A stretch of DNA of 50,152 bases from Actinomycetes bacterium (GTDB taxonomy: Bacteria; Actinomycetota; Actinomycetes; S36-B12; UBA5976), in contig BJFU01000004.1 in the NCBI GenBank assembly GCA_014190035.1, forward strand, positions 1 through 50,152, in the 5' to 3' direction. The position numbers were made by a program, and so were the translations under genes. The notes under the pieces were generated by a model that was given only the letters and a program-made list of their open reading frames with translations, was not told where the DNA came from and made no database searches. Positions 18,411 through 29,167 of this stretch are shown here, in pieces. Position 1 is the first letter of the stretch; every line of letters begins with the position of its first letter.

Positions 18411-20696
18411 CATGATTGCAAGCGTAGTCAAGAGCTTTAACTAATTGGGCAGAGCGCTCTTTACTCAAGATTTCACCACTTGGCTCTTTAACATAAAACA
18501 CATCAACCACTTCTGAACCCAGTGTTTCCACTATGGCTGCGTGAATATCAACACCATTTTCAGTTATGACATGAGCAATTTTTGATAAGAATCCTGGTTC
18601 ATCGTGAGCTCGTACCTCAATTACAGTTGCTGTTTCACTTACTCCATTAATCTCTAAAACTTTGGATGAAGTTCTATTGTGCGGTTTAGGTAAGTACTGG
18701 GCTCTTAAAACGAGTTTTTCAAAAACATCAAGTGAACCATTTAGGGCTAATCGCAATGATTCTTGCAATTGCATTAGATCTGGCGCATCACCAAATTCAG
18801 GACTAACTCTCCACGTTGTAACTGCTCGTTTGTTGATTGTTTCAGTTTTTGCACTTCGAACCAATAATCTATGCAGGGAAAGCACACCAGCAATTAGTCC
18901 TAATAAACCAGTTGAATCATCTGCCACCACGGTAATTGCCAAACCTTGATCAATTGGTGTTGCTTCAACAACAACGTCTTCCTTTCTATTTGCAAGAGCT
19001 TGCTTGTCTTTACTTAGATGAGGATCAATTTCTTTACGTTCTCCCCTGATTTCATTTTTAACTCGGGCAACTAGTTCTCCAATCAAGCTTTGACGCCAAT
19101 CACTACTAGCAATTGGCCCAGTGGCAATTGCATCAGCAATTGTTAATGCGTGTAGTAGTTCAAGGAAATCTTCTGTTTCAACTTTTTCTACAACTGATTT
19201 AATGGTTAAAGGATCATCTAAATCTCTTTTTGTGGCGGTTTCTGGCAATAACAAGTGATGCTGAACTAATCGTTCTAGTGTTTTTGAATCCTCTGCATTA
19301 AATCCCATATGAGGCGCGAGTGATCTTATAATTTCTGCTCCTTCATCTGAGTGGTCTTTTAAACCACCTTTACCAATGTCATGAAAAAGAGAACCAACGA
19401 GTAATAAATCGGGTCTGGAAACGTCACGTGTGAAATTATTTGCACTTATTGCTGTTTCTAATAAATGCCTATCAACTGTGAATGAATGAACTTGGCTAGA
19501 TTGCGGACATCCTCTAACTCGATCCCAGATTGGTAACCATTTACTAATCATTCCAGCAAAATCTATGGACTCCCAAATCGGAATTAATTGTCTGCCAGAT
19601 CCAAGTAAAGAGACAAAAGAATCTTTAGCATCAGTTGGCCAAGGAATTGTTAGTTCCGGCAAATCATTTGCCAAACGCTCCAAAGTATGTGGTGAAATTA
19701 AATAACCTGATTGAGCACTTGCTGCTGCTAAACGAAGACCCAGGCTTGGATCTTTTTCAGGTTTGGCATCGCGGGCTAAAACTACGTAATCATTTTGTAC
19801 CACAACACCATCAGCTAATGGACTTCTATTTTCACCTTTTAGTTTGGTTAACAAGCCTGTCTTTTTAGTGCTGCTATTTACACGATGCCAGGTGACGTCG
19901 CTGTGATGAGCAATTATTCTTGCCAAAGAAGAAACTTCTCTAATTAGTTGATCAGCATCATTTAGTCCCAACTTTTCAGCAACTATCGGTTGCTCTTGGC
20001 GGATTAATTTTTCTGAAGGCTTTTCTAAAACAGTGTGCAATGCATCTCTAACATCCAATAATTTTTCATTCACTTCATCCAAAATTGCTTTTGGAATATC
20101 TGTTTTCCAAGAAGCAGCTAATGCTCTTAAAACAGCAACATCTCTTAAACCACCATAAGATTCTTTTAAATCTGGTTCAATCAATTGAGCAAGTTCCCCA
20201 AATTTTTCTTTTCGATCCATAACCATTTTGTAAAGTTCAGGTAGTCGTTTATCAGCAAAAGCTCTCCATTCTTGTAAGACTGCAGAACTAATCTCTTTTT
20301 CCAAATCCGCATTTCCTGCAATAGTCCGGGCATCCAGCCAACCCAAGACAACTGCAATATCCTCAGCAGCCATATTTCTTACTTGAGCTGGAGTTCTTAC
20401 TGAATGATCAAGTTTTAAACCTAAATCCCAAATTGGATACCAGATTTTTTCAGCTATTTCATCAATTTTGAAACCATCTTCATGAATTAAAACAAGATCT
20501 AAATCTGAACCAAGTGTCATAGCTTGTCGACCACTGCCGCCTACTCCTATTAAGGCAACTTTCTTTAAATCTTTTTCACTTACCGCTTTGTTGAATGTTT
20601 CACTTAAAAACTCATCTGTTAAGTCCGACAAATGACGACGACGCGCTGCTCCAATTGGGGCAGCGCGCAGTTCGATTCTTTCTTTTAAGTAATCCA

Positions 20697-20697
<1 letters not shown>
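18394..20697 (-). CDS. glnD: [Protein-PII] uridylyltransferase/UR
   Basis: GSGRQAMTLGSDLDLVLIHE nucleotidyltransferase motif, HD domain (FHDIGKGG.DHS), two C-terminal ACT domains; next to glnK-amtB. Confidence 0.94.
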
Positions 20698-22348
<1,651 letters not shown>

Positions 22349-22465
22349 AAATAAAATTCACATCCTTTAAATATTGGGATTTAATTTCTAAACCATCACG
22401 CGCCATTGCGACCAGGTATGAAAGAAATATTGCCCTAGATAAGTTTCTTAAGGGGGTAATTAGTG

Positions 22466-22888
22466 TTACGAGATTGTTAAATTTTGTAACACGCGCTTTG
22501 GGCTCTGCTGAGGGTTTAGCAGCCCTGAGGTGATAAATAGATCAGCTGTGGCCCTGTTGCAGGCTGTTGGAATATTTTTCAAAACAGCCATGCGCAATAA
22601 GGCTTTAACATCTGGATCGTGTGGTTGTGGCTCTAAAGGGTCCCAAAAGAAAATCAAGACATCTACTTTGCCTTCCACCATTTGTGAACCGATTTGTAAA
22701 TCTCCCCCATGGGGTCCGCTTTCAACTACTTCGATTGGTAGACCTGACTCTAATTTGATTAATTTGCCTGTTGTGCCAGTTGCCACAAGCTCAAATTCAC
22801 TTAAGACACTTTGATTTGCTAAAACCCAAGCTAGAATATCGCTTTTTTTCTTATCGTGAGCAATTAAGGCAATTCTTTTTGTTTTCAT
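22466..22888 (-). CDS. mgsA: Methylglyoxal synthase
   Basis: IALIAHDKKK, ATGTTGKLI, SGPHGGDLQIGSQMVEGKVDVLIFFWDPLEPQPHDPDVKALLR. Confidence 0.95.
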   Translation of the reverse strand: MKTKRIALIAHDKKKSDILAWVLANQSVLSEFELVATGTTGKLIKLESGLPIEVVESGPHGGDLQIGSQMVEGKVDVLIFFWDPLEPQPHDPDVKALLRMAVLKNIPTACNRATADLFITSGLLNPQQSPKRVLQNLTIS

Positions 22889-22939
22889 GACTAAAGACTA
22901 CGTAATCATTGTGACTAGTGTGTTAAAACGAGGTTATCT

Positions 22940-23920
22940 CTACATTAATATTTCTTGTTTTACCGGGCTTCTCCAAGCAAACGAAATATTAAAAACATCT
23001 TCTGTGTCTAAAGAAGTATTTCTAATTGCTTTATAACCGTCTTCAAAAAGATTAAGTAGCACAATTTCAAGATAAATTTTAAGTCTGATGGCATATCCAG
23101 ATGAGATTGAACCTAAGCGAAGAGCATCTTTAATTAATAAATAAATCAAAGCGGGCAGCAAATCTATGCTTCGACGAGCAAACCACTTGAAGCCATTAGT
23201 GAGAAGCCAAATTGTCTTTGCTTTTGTCTCCTGATTTGAGTGTGTTGGCAATTTTTCTTTTGATCTTCTAGGAAGAGAAAGCTCGCGTCTAACTAAATCA
23301 GCCAATATTTGATGTCCTCTTGGGCCAGGGTGCATGCGATCGATGTGCCAATTCTTTCTGTCATAAATTTCTTCTCTATCAATGGTTTCAATCAAGACTG
23401 CGTTTGTTTTTGAGGTAGCCCATCTCAGAGCAACATTTACTTGTAATGCTCTATCTAAAAGAACACACTTGATTGCTTTGGGAGCAGGTGCAATTCTGGA
23501 TGGGTCGTGAATCGCCAAGAGCACAACAACTGTTCCATTTGCTTCTAGTTCACTAATAACTTTATAAAGACTATGAGCAACTTTCACTGGATCAAAATTG
23601 TTTCTCAGTGCATCATTACCGCCCACGCAAATCAAAGCCAGATCTGCACGAACAGCTAATGCGCTAGGAAGTTGTTCATTTAATACATCTGATGCACGTG
23701 CCCCGTTCTTGCTCAGATTTAAATATTTTGTTGCTTGCAAATCATGAGCCAGACGACCTGTCCATCCATATCCAACTTGAGATTCCTTACCACCCAGATC
23801 ACCAATTCCATAAACTGAACTATCTCCCAGTGCCACGACTCTTAAATTTTGCTTAAGACGTAACTTCAACACCCTTTGACCAACTGAATTTAGATCAAGT
23901 ACGCCGTTTAATGCGTTCAT
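22940..23920 (-). CDS. SGNH/GDSL-family hydrolase
   Basis: VVALGDSSVYGIGD (block I), ICVGGNDA, HIDRMHPGPRGHQILAD (block V). Confidence 0.88.
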   Translation of the reverse strand: MNALNGVLDLNSVGQRVLKLRLKQNLRVVALGDSSVYGIGDLGGKESQVGYGWTGRLAHDLQATKYLNLSKNGARASDVLNEQLPSALAVRADLALICVGGNDALRNNFDPVKVAHSLYKVISELEANGTVVVLLAIHDPSRIAPAPKAIKCVLLDRALQVNVALRWATSKTNAVLIETIDREEIYDRKNWHIDRMHPGPRGHQILADLVRRELSLPRRSKEKLPTHSNQETKAKTIWLLTNGFKWFARRSIDLLPALIYLLIKDALRLGSISSGYAIRLKIYLEIVLLNLFEDGYKAIRNTSLDTEDVFNISFAWRSPVKQEILM

Positions 23921-25038
23921 GCGACTAACTCCTTTTCTAGTTGGGTTACTTGGTAGAGCGCAATCAATTCACTTGCTGTTTTGTGCCATGAGTAATTTCT
24001 TGAGTTTTCTAGTGCTCTTTTTCTATTTTCTGGATTTGTTGAAATTACGCATACAGATTCAACCCAATTATCAATTTGGTCATCGACGTACGCCCCACCA
24101 CCATTAACTAAAATTTCTTTCAAAGCACTTTTATCTGAAGCGATCACAGGGGTTCCACAAGCTAACGCTTCTAACGCTGCCAAACAGAAAGTTTCATTTG
24201 GTCCTGGGGCTAACACAACATCTGCTGAGGCTAAATATTTTGCGACCTCTGATCTGTTTTTGATGAACCCAATAAACTCAATTGGTAAGTTTTTATATTT
24301 TTTCATTAATTTCTTTTTTAAAGGTCCAGCGCCCATCACAAACAGACGAGGGTTTAAACCTTGCTCAACTAATTCAGCTAGAACCTTGAAAGCAACTTCT
24401 GGATTCTTTTCTTTAGATACTCTGCTACAGAGAACTAATTTGGGGAAACTGGTATGTGTTCTCAATTCTAAATCTACTCTGTTTTCATTAAAAATTTCTG
24501 AATCTACTCCCAGGGGGACTATAACTAGATTATTAGCTTGTACTTTCTTAAATTCCTGACCTGCAAATTTTGTTGTAGCAATTACGTAATCAAATTTTCT
24601 AAAGGTGTTTCTATTGTGTCTTGCAACGAGTGCAGACAAATTTGGAATAAATGGAAAAAATGCTTTTAAAACATTTGTGAGTATTTCGTGTGCAAAAAGG
24701 ACTGTTTTTATACCTCTTTGTTTAGCCCAAGGTGCTATCCCGATTAATGTCAATCGATCGTTAATTTCTATTACATCGGGTGAGAAGTCCGACAGAATCT
24801 TCTTAATTTTACTAGTCTTAATTATCATTCGGTATCCACCACTAAATGGAATTTTCCAACTTGGAATAGTTATTACATCTGCATAACTAGTTGAAGTGTG
24901 AGTGAAATATATTCCTGGAATAATTTGTAAACAGTTAATATCACGAGAACTATATTGTTTAGCCAGTTCGATCATGCTGGTCTTTAGTCCACCTGATTTA
25001 GGCCCAAAAAAATTGGCAATTTGAACTATTTTTGTCAT
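23917..25038 (-). CDS. Glycosyltransferase family 4
   Basis: FFGPKSGGLKTSMIELAKQY, LVIVPLGVD, LVLCSRVSKEKNPEVAF, APGPNETFCLAALEALACGTPVI. Confidence 0.9.
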   Translation of the reverse strand: MTKIVQIANFFGPKSGGLKTSMIELAKQYSSRDINCLQIIPGIYFTHTSTSYADVITIPSWKIPFSGGYRMIIKTSKIKKILSDFSPDVIEINDRLTLIGIAPWAKQRGIKTVLFAHEILTNVLKAFFPFIPNLSALVARHNRNTFRKFDYVIATTKFAGQEFKKVQANNLVIVPLGVDSEIFNENRVDLELRTHTSFPKLVLCSRVSKEKNPEVAFKVLAELVEQGLNPRLFVMGAGPLKKKLMKKYKNLPIEFIGFIKNRSEVAKYLASADVVLAPGPNETFCLAALEALACGTPVIASDKSALKEILVNGGGAYVDDQIDNWVESVCVISTNPENRKRALENSRNYSWHKTASELIALYQVTQLEKELVA

Positions 25039-26159
25039 CAGGCCACACTTGCCAATTTTTTACCCAATGCGTTTCCGTAATGGGTCAGGAGCTGTTGGCA
25101 GACATTGTCCCAGGTATTTTCTTCAACTGAAGATCTAGCACTCAGTGAAATTCTTTGCAGTAAATTCGGATCACTTAGCAAGTTTTTGAAAATATATTTA
25201 AAAGATTCATCACTGACGTTGTTGTAAATAAAACCTGTTTCATTAGGAATTATTAGTTCGTGAGTTGCTCCTTGCTCCGGGGCAACCACACATAATCCAG
25301 CAGCCAATCCTTCTTGAGCCACTTGGCAGAAAGTTTCGTTTCTTCCTGGAGCCATTAATACATCAAGTGAAGCGTAGGCCTGATTTAACTGATCTCCAGT
25401 TAATCTCCCAGTGAATATTGCATTAGGCATATCTTCTTCTAATTTGCATCTACTTGGTCCATCCCCAATTACTATTACTTGAATTCGAGGTGAATCAGGA
25501 ATGTATTTGAGATCTTCAATGTTTTTCTCAGGAGCTAATCTTCCAACATAACCAACGAAAATGTCAGCACGTTCATTCCATTTAAGTCTTAGACTCAAGT
25601 CTCTATTTTTTGGATTAAAGGCATTGGTGTCAACACCTCGGCCCCAGATGTTTAAGTTTTTAACGTTTAGTTCTTCAAGCTTTGTCATTGCCCAGTTTGA
25701 TGGAACCAAATTCAAAGTTGCCAAATTATGAATGTGGCTTAACCATAAGTCAGAGAATTTTGAGACTGTAGAATATCCATAGTATTTAGCAAATCCTGTA
25801 ACATCTGTTTGATAAACAGCAACAGTTGGTATTTCTAATACTTTGGCTGCACGAAGCGCAATTTCACCTAGAACAAAGGGTGATGCAATATGTAAAAGCT
25901 CAAACCCTTTTTTCTCAAATATTTTTTCTAATTGTCGTTTTGTAGTAATAGCCAGGTCGTAATCATGAATGGAGGGAACCGTGATGCTGTTAATTCTGAT
26001 GACCTCGACATCAAGGGGTTCTTCAGTTTGATTTTGACCAGCGGCAATTACTATTACTTCATGACCTTGTGACTTTAAGTATTTGGCGGTGCGCAAAACA
26101 GAGTTTGATACACCATTGATTCTGGGCCAAAATGACTCGGTCACTATTCCAATTATCAC
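25038..26159 (-). CDS. Glycosyltransferase family 4 (mannosyltransferase-like)
   Basis: VTESFWPRINGVSNSVLRTAKYLK, IWGRGVDTNAFNP, YVGRLAPEKNIEDL, APGRNETFCQVAQEGLAAGLCVV. Confidence 0.9.
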   Translation of the reverse strand: MIIGIVTESFWPRINGVSNSVLRTAKYLKSQGHEVIVIAAGQNQTEEPLDVEVIRINSITVPSIHDYDLAITTKRQLEKIFEKKGFELLHIASPFVLGEIALRAAKVLEIPTVAVYQTDVTGFAKYYGYSTVSKFSDLWLSHIHNLATLNLVPSNWAMTKLEELNVKNLNIWGRGVDTNAFNPKNRDLSLRLKWNERADIFVGYVGRLAPEKNIEDLKYIPDSPRIQVIVIGDGPSRCKLEEDMPNAIFTGRLTGDQLNQAYASLDVLMAPGRNETFCQVAQEGLAAGLCVVAPEQGATHELIIPNETGFIYNNVSDESFKYIFKNLLSDPNLLQRISLSARSSVEENTWDNVCQQLLTHYGNALGKKLASVA

Positions 26160-26290
26160 ACCATAATTGACTCAATTTTAGGTCAAATCTTGTCGATATT
26201 TAGGTTAAGTGTTTGTTAACGAATATTGAATATCAAGATTTGGACAGTTTCGCCGTTTCCTGCAATGGAAATATTTGAAAAGATTACGCC

Positions 26291-26974
26291 ATGAGCGTAG
26301 CTTTCTTCGATTTAGATAACACCCTGGTTAAGGGTTCCTCTATGTTTTATTTCGCTAAACATTTGGTCAAACAAGGATTCTTTACTAAGCGAGAATTAGT
26401 CAAATTTGCTACTGCCCAGGCAAGATTTATTAGAACTAGAACTGAAAATAAACGAATCCAAGAAATTATCACCGAAAAAGCCTTGAGGCTGGTGGCTGGT
26501 AGAGAACGAACCGAATTAATTCAGTTGTGTGAATCATCTTTAGCTGATTCTTTAGGTGAAGCTTTGTATCCAGAGGTTTTAGCCTCGTTGAAATGGCACC
26601 AAGACCGTGGTCAACAAACTTGGATTGTTACCGCAAGTCCCATTGAAATAGCCAGCGGAATTGCGACTCGATTGAATATGACAGGGGCGTTGGGAACTAT
26701 TGCCGAAATCGAAAACGGAAGATATACCGGAAAACTGCGCAGTGGAGTATTGCATGGAAAAAATAAGTCCAAAGCTGTTATAAAGCTTTCTGACTCAATG
26801 GGGATCGATCTTGATCATGCTTATGCATATAGTGATTCTTTAAATGATCTTCCACTTTTGAGTGCTGTTGGAACACCTATCGTGGTTAATCCGAATAAAG
26901 AGTTGTTAAGAATTGCCCGAAAAAATGACTGGCAAGAGATCATCACTGATCCGAAATTTTCGAAATCGGCTTAA
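26291..26974 (+). CDS. HAD-superfamily hydrolase, subfamily IB (SerB-like)
   Basis: AFFDLDNTLVKGSS, IVTASPIEIA, AYAYSDSLNDLPLLSAVG. Confidence 0.92.
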   Translation: MSVAFFDLDNTLVKGSSMFYFAKHLVKQGFFTKRELVKFATAQARFIRTRTENKRIQEIITEKALRLVAGRERTELIQLCESSLADSLGEALYPEVLASLKWHQDRGQQTWIVTASPIEIASGIATRLNMTGALGTIAEIENGRYTGKLRSGVLHGKNKSKAVIKLSDSMGIDLDHAYAYSDSLNDLPLLSAVGTPIVVNPNKELLRIARKNDWQEIITDPKFSKSA

Positions 26975-26976
26975 TC

Positions 26977-27732
26977 GTGGACAATACAGTCGCTGAATAT
27001 TTGATCCTGGCATTACTTTCATTTTTTGCTGGCGGTTTGACTCTTTTTACAGGTTTTGGATTAAGCACGATTTTACTCCCAGTTTTTATTATTTTTTTCC
27101 CAGTAGCTATCGCAGTGCCCTCCACTGCGATAGTGCACTTCTTAAACAACTTCTATAAATTATTTATTTACTTTAAAAAAATCAACCTTAAAATTCTTAT
27201 ACGATTTGGTGTTCCTGCCTTGTTTGCCTCCATATTTGGTGCTTATCTATTGCAAAAGTTATCCAGCAATGAAAGAAACTTAGAAATACTCCTAGGAATC
27301 TTGATAATTACTATTTCATTTCTAGAAATGTTTCCTGCTATAAGAAATCTAACAATTGGTATTAAATGGGCACCGCTTGGTGGAGTGATATCCGGATTCT
27401 TTGGAGGATTGAGTGGTCATCAAGGTTTATTTAGATCTGCATTTTTAGTAAAGAGTGGTCTAAGTAAAAATAGCTTCATTGCCACAGGTGTTGGTATTGC
27501 GGTTCTTGTAGATATTACACGTTTAAGTGTTTATGGTTCAACTATTTTTACAACCTCAATAATTTCATCAGATGGTTTTTGGTTACCGGTGATAATTTCT
27601 ACGACATCTGCACTATTTGGAGTTTTCCTAGCAACCGATCTGGTCAAGAAAATGACAATTGCTTTGATAAGAAATATGGTTTTTGTATTAATTTTTATAT
27701 CAGGCTTGCTCTTAATCTTGGGAAAGATTTAG
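26977..27732 (+). CDS. TauE/SafE-family permease
   Basis: GTG start; LLSFFAGGLTLFTGFGLSTILLPVFIIFFPVAIAV and GGVISGFFGGLSGHQGLFRSAFL repeats. Confidence 0.85.
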   Translation: MDNTVAEYLILALLSFFAGGLTLFTGFGLSTILLPVFIIFFPVAIAVPSTAIVHFLNNFYKLFIYFKKINLKILIRFGVPALFASIFGAYLLQKLSSNERNLEILLGILIITISFLEMFPAIRNLTIGIKWAPLGGVISGFFGGLSGHQGLFRSAFLVKSGLSKNSFIATGVGIAVLVDITRLSVYGSTIFTTSIISSDGFWLPVIISTTSALFGVFLATDLVKKMTIALIRNMVFVLIFISGLLLILGKI

Positions 27733-28256
27733 TTTTCGTATCCTTTAGGCATACTTTTCTCATGCTCTGCAGGCACACAAAGTCTTTTAATGTCCTCTGC
27801 TCGATCAGGAAAATCGTTAATCAAATCAGAGAAATAGCCACCTTCAAATATTTCTCCAGTAAAACCAGGAGACATGGTGCAACCAAAGAGTCCCCACTCT
27901 CCCCCTTTGACGATTTCTCCTGCTTGCCACACATTTTCAGGAACTGTGAATTGAATTAATTCACCCTTTGTGAAATCCGAACCAAGTATTACTTCTTTAG
28001 TGGTTTTATTTGGGTAAAGCAAAACTAATCTGATGGGATCTCCTGCATAAAAATGCCAAACTTCTTCATATTTCAATCTATGAAACAAAGAACAGCTTCT
28101 AGGTTCATCTGAATAAAGTGCGATGATGGCGCTGCCATCAGCGGATCCGTCTGCTCTGCTGGTTTTTGATCGGTAAGTTTTAACAAAAAAGGTACTTTCC
28201 ACAGGCAAAGTTGTCATTTGAAAGTGTTCAATAACTTGTTTTGTGGTGGGTCTCAA
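27729..28256 (-). CDS. Cupin superfamily (DUF985-type) protein
   Basis: SLFHRLKYEEVWHFYAGDPIRLVLL, WGLFGCTMSPGFTGEIFEGG. Confidence 0.87.
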   Translation of the reverse strand: MRPTTKQVIEHFQMTTLPVESTFFVKTYRSKTSRADGSADGSAIIALYSDEPRSCSLFHRLKYEEVWHFYAGDPIRLVLLYPNKTTKEVILGSDFTKGELIQFTVPENVWQAGEIVKGGEWGLFGCTMSPGFTGEIFEGGYFSDLINDFPDRAEDIKRLCVPAEHEKSMPKGYEN

Positions 28257-29158
28257 TTAAGTAATCCATCCACAAAGTCTTCAGCGTTAAATTCAATTAA
28301 ATCATCAATTCCTTCACCAATTCCAACAAACTTCACGGGAACTTTTAATTCTCTCTGCACAGCAATCACAATTCCACCTTTAGCAGAACCATCTAATTTT
28401 GTTAAGACAATTCCTGTTACTTCAACTGCTTCGGTGAAAACTCTTGCTTGAATTAATCCATTTTGGCCAGTGGTGGCATCAATTACTAATAAAGTTTCTG
28501 TGACTGTGGCATGTTTTTCAATCACTCTTTTTACTTTGCCCAATTCATCCATCAATCCCGCTTTTGTGTGCAATCTTCCTGCGGTATCAATAATTACAAC
28601 CTTGGCACCGATTGCTAATCCTTCTTGAACAGCATTGAATGCAACAGCTGATGGCTCAGAATTCTCAGGACCAACAACTACTGGAACAGAACTTCTTTCT
28701 CCCCAAGTTTGTAGTTGCAGACTAGCTGCGGCACGGAAAGTATCAGCAGCGCCTAAAACACATTTATTACCAGCTTTACTTAATTTATGAACAAGTTTTC
28801 CTACGGTGGTGGTTTTACCTGTGCCATTAATTCCCACCATCATGATCACTGAAGGAGTTGCTGAAATATTTAGACTTCTATTACTTGTTGCAAGGGATTC
28901 AATTAATTGATTCCTTAATACTTCTTTTCCTTCTTCAGCACTATGAGCACCTTTTAAAGTTGGATTGTTCTTTAATTCTTGAACTATTTCTTGAGTAGTT
29001 TTTATTCCCACATCCGCCATAATTAAAGTGTCTTCAATTTCTTGCCAAGCTTGATCATCGAGAGTAGATCGAGAAAAAATATTAAGTAAACTAGAGCCAA
29101 ATGTTGATTTGGTTTTTAAAGGTTTTTCTTCCTTGTTTTTCCTACTAAAGATTCCCAT
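28253..29158 (-). CDS. ftsY: Signal recognition particle receptor FtsY
   Basis: VGINGTGKTTTVGKLVHKL, IIDTAGRLHTKAGLMDEL, TKLDGSAKGGIV. Confidence 0.96.
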   Translation of the reverse strand: MGIFSRKNKEEKPLKTKSTFGSSLLNIFSRSTLDDQAWQEIEDTLIMADVGIKTTQEIVQELKNNPTLKGAHSAEEGKEVLRNQLIESLATSNRSLNISATPSVIMMVGINGTGKTTTVGKLVHKLSKAGNKCVLGAADTFRAAASLQLQTWGERSSVPVVVGPENSEPSAVAFNAVQEGLAIGAKVVIIDTAGRLHTKAGLMDELGKVKRVIEKHATVTETLLVIDATTGQNGLIQARVFTEAVEVTGIVLTKLDGSAKGGIVIAVQRELKVPVKFVGIGEGIDDLIEFNAEDFVDGLLN

Positions 29159-29167
29159 GACCAGAGT

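Noticed and set aside
22463-22492. GTGTTAC-N16-GTAACAC inverted repeat at the end of mgsA
   Set aside because: Considered as terminator or nitrogen-regulator site; no T-tract, overlaps the mgsA stop, and spacing does not match GlnR-type boxes
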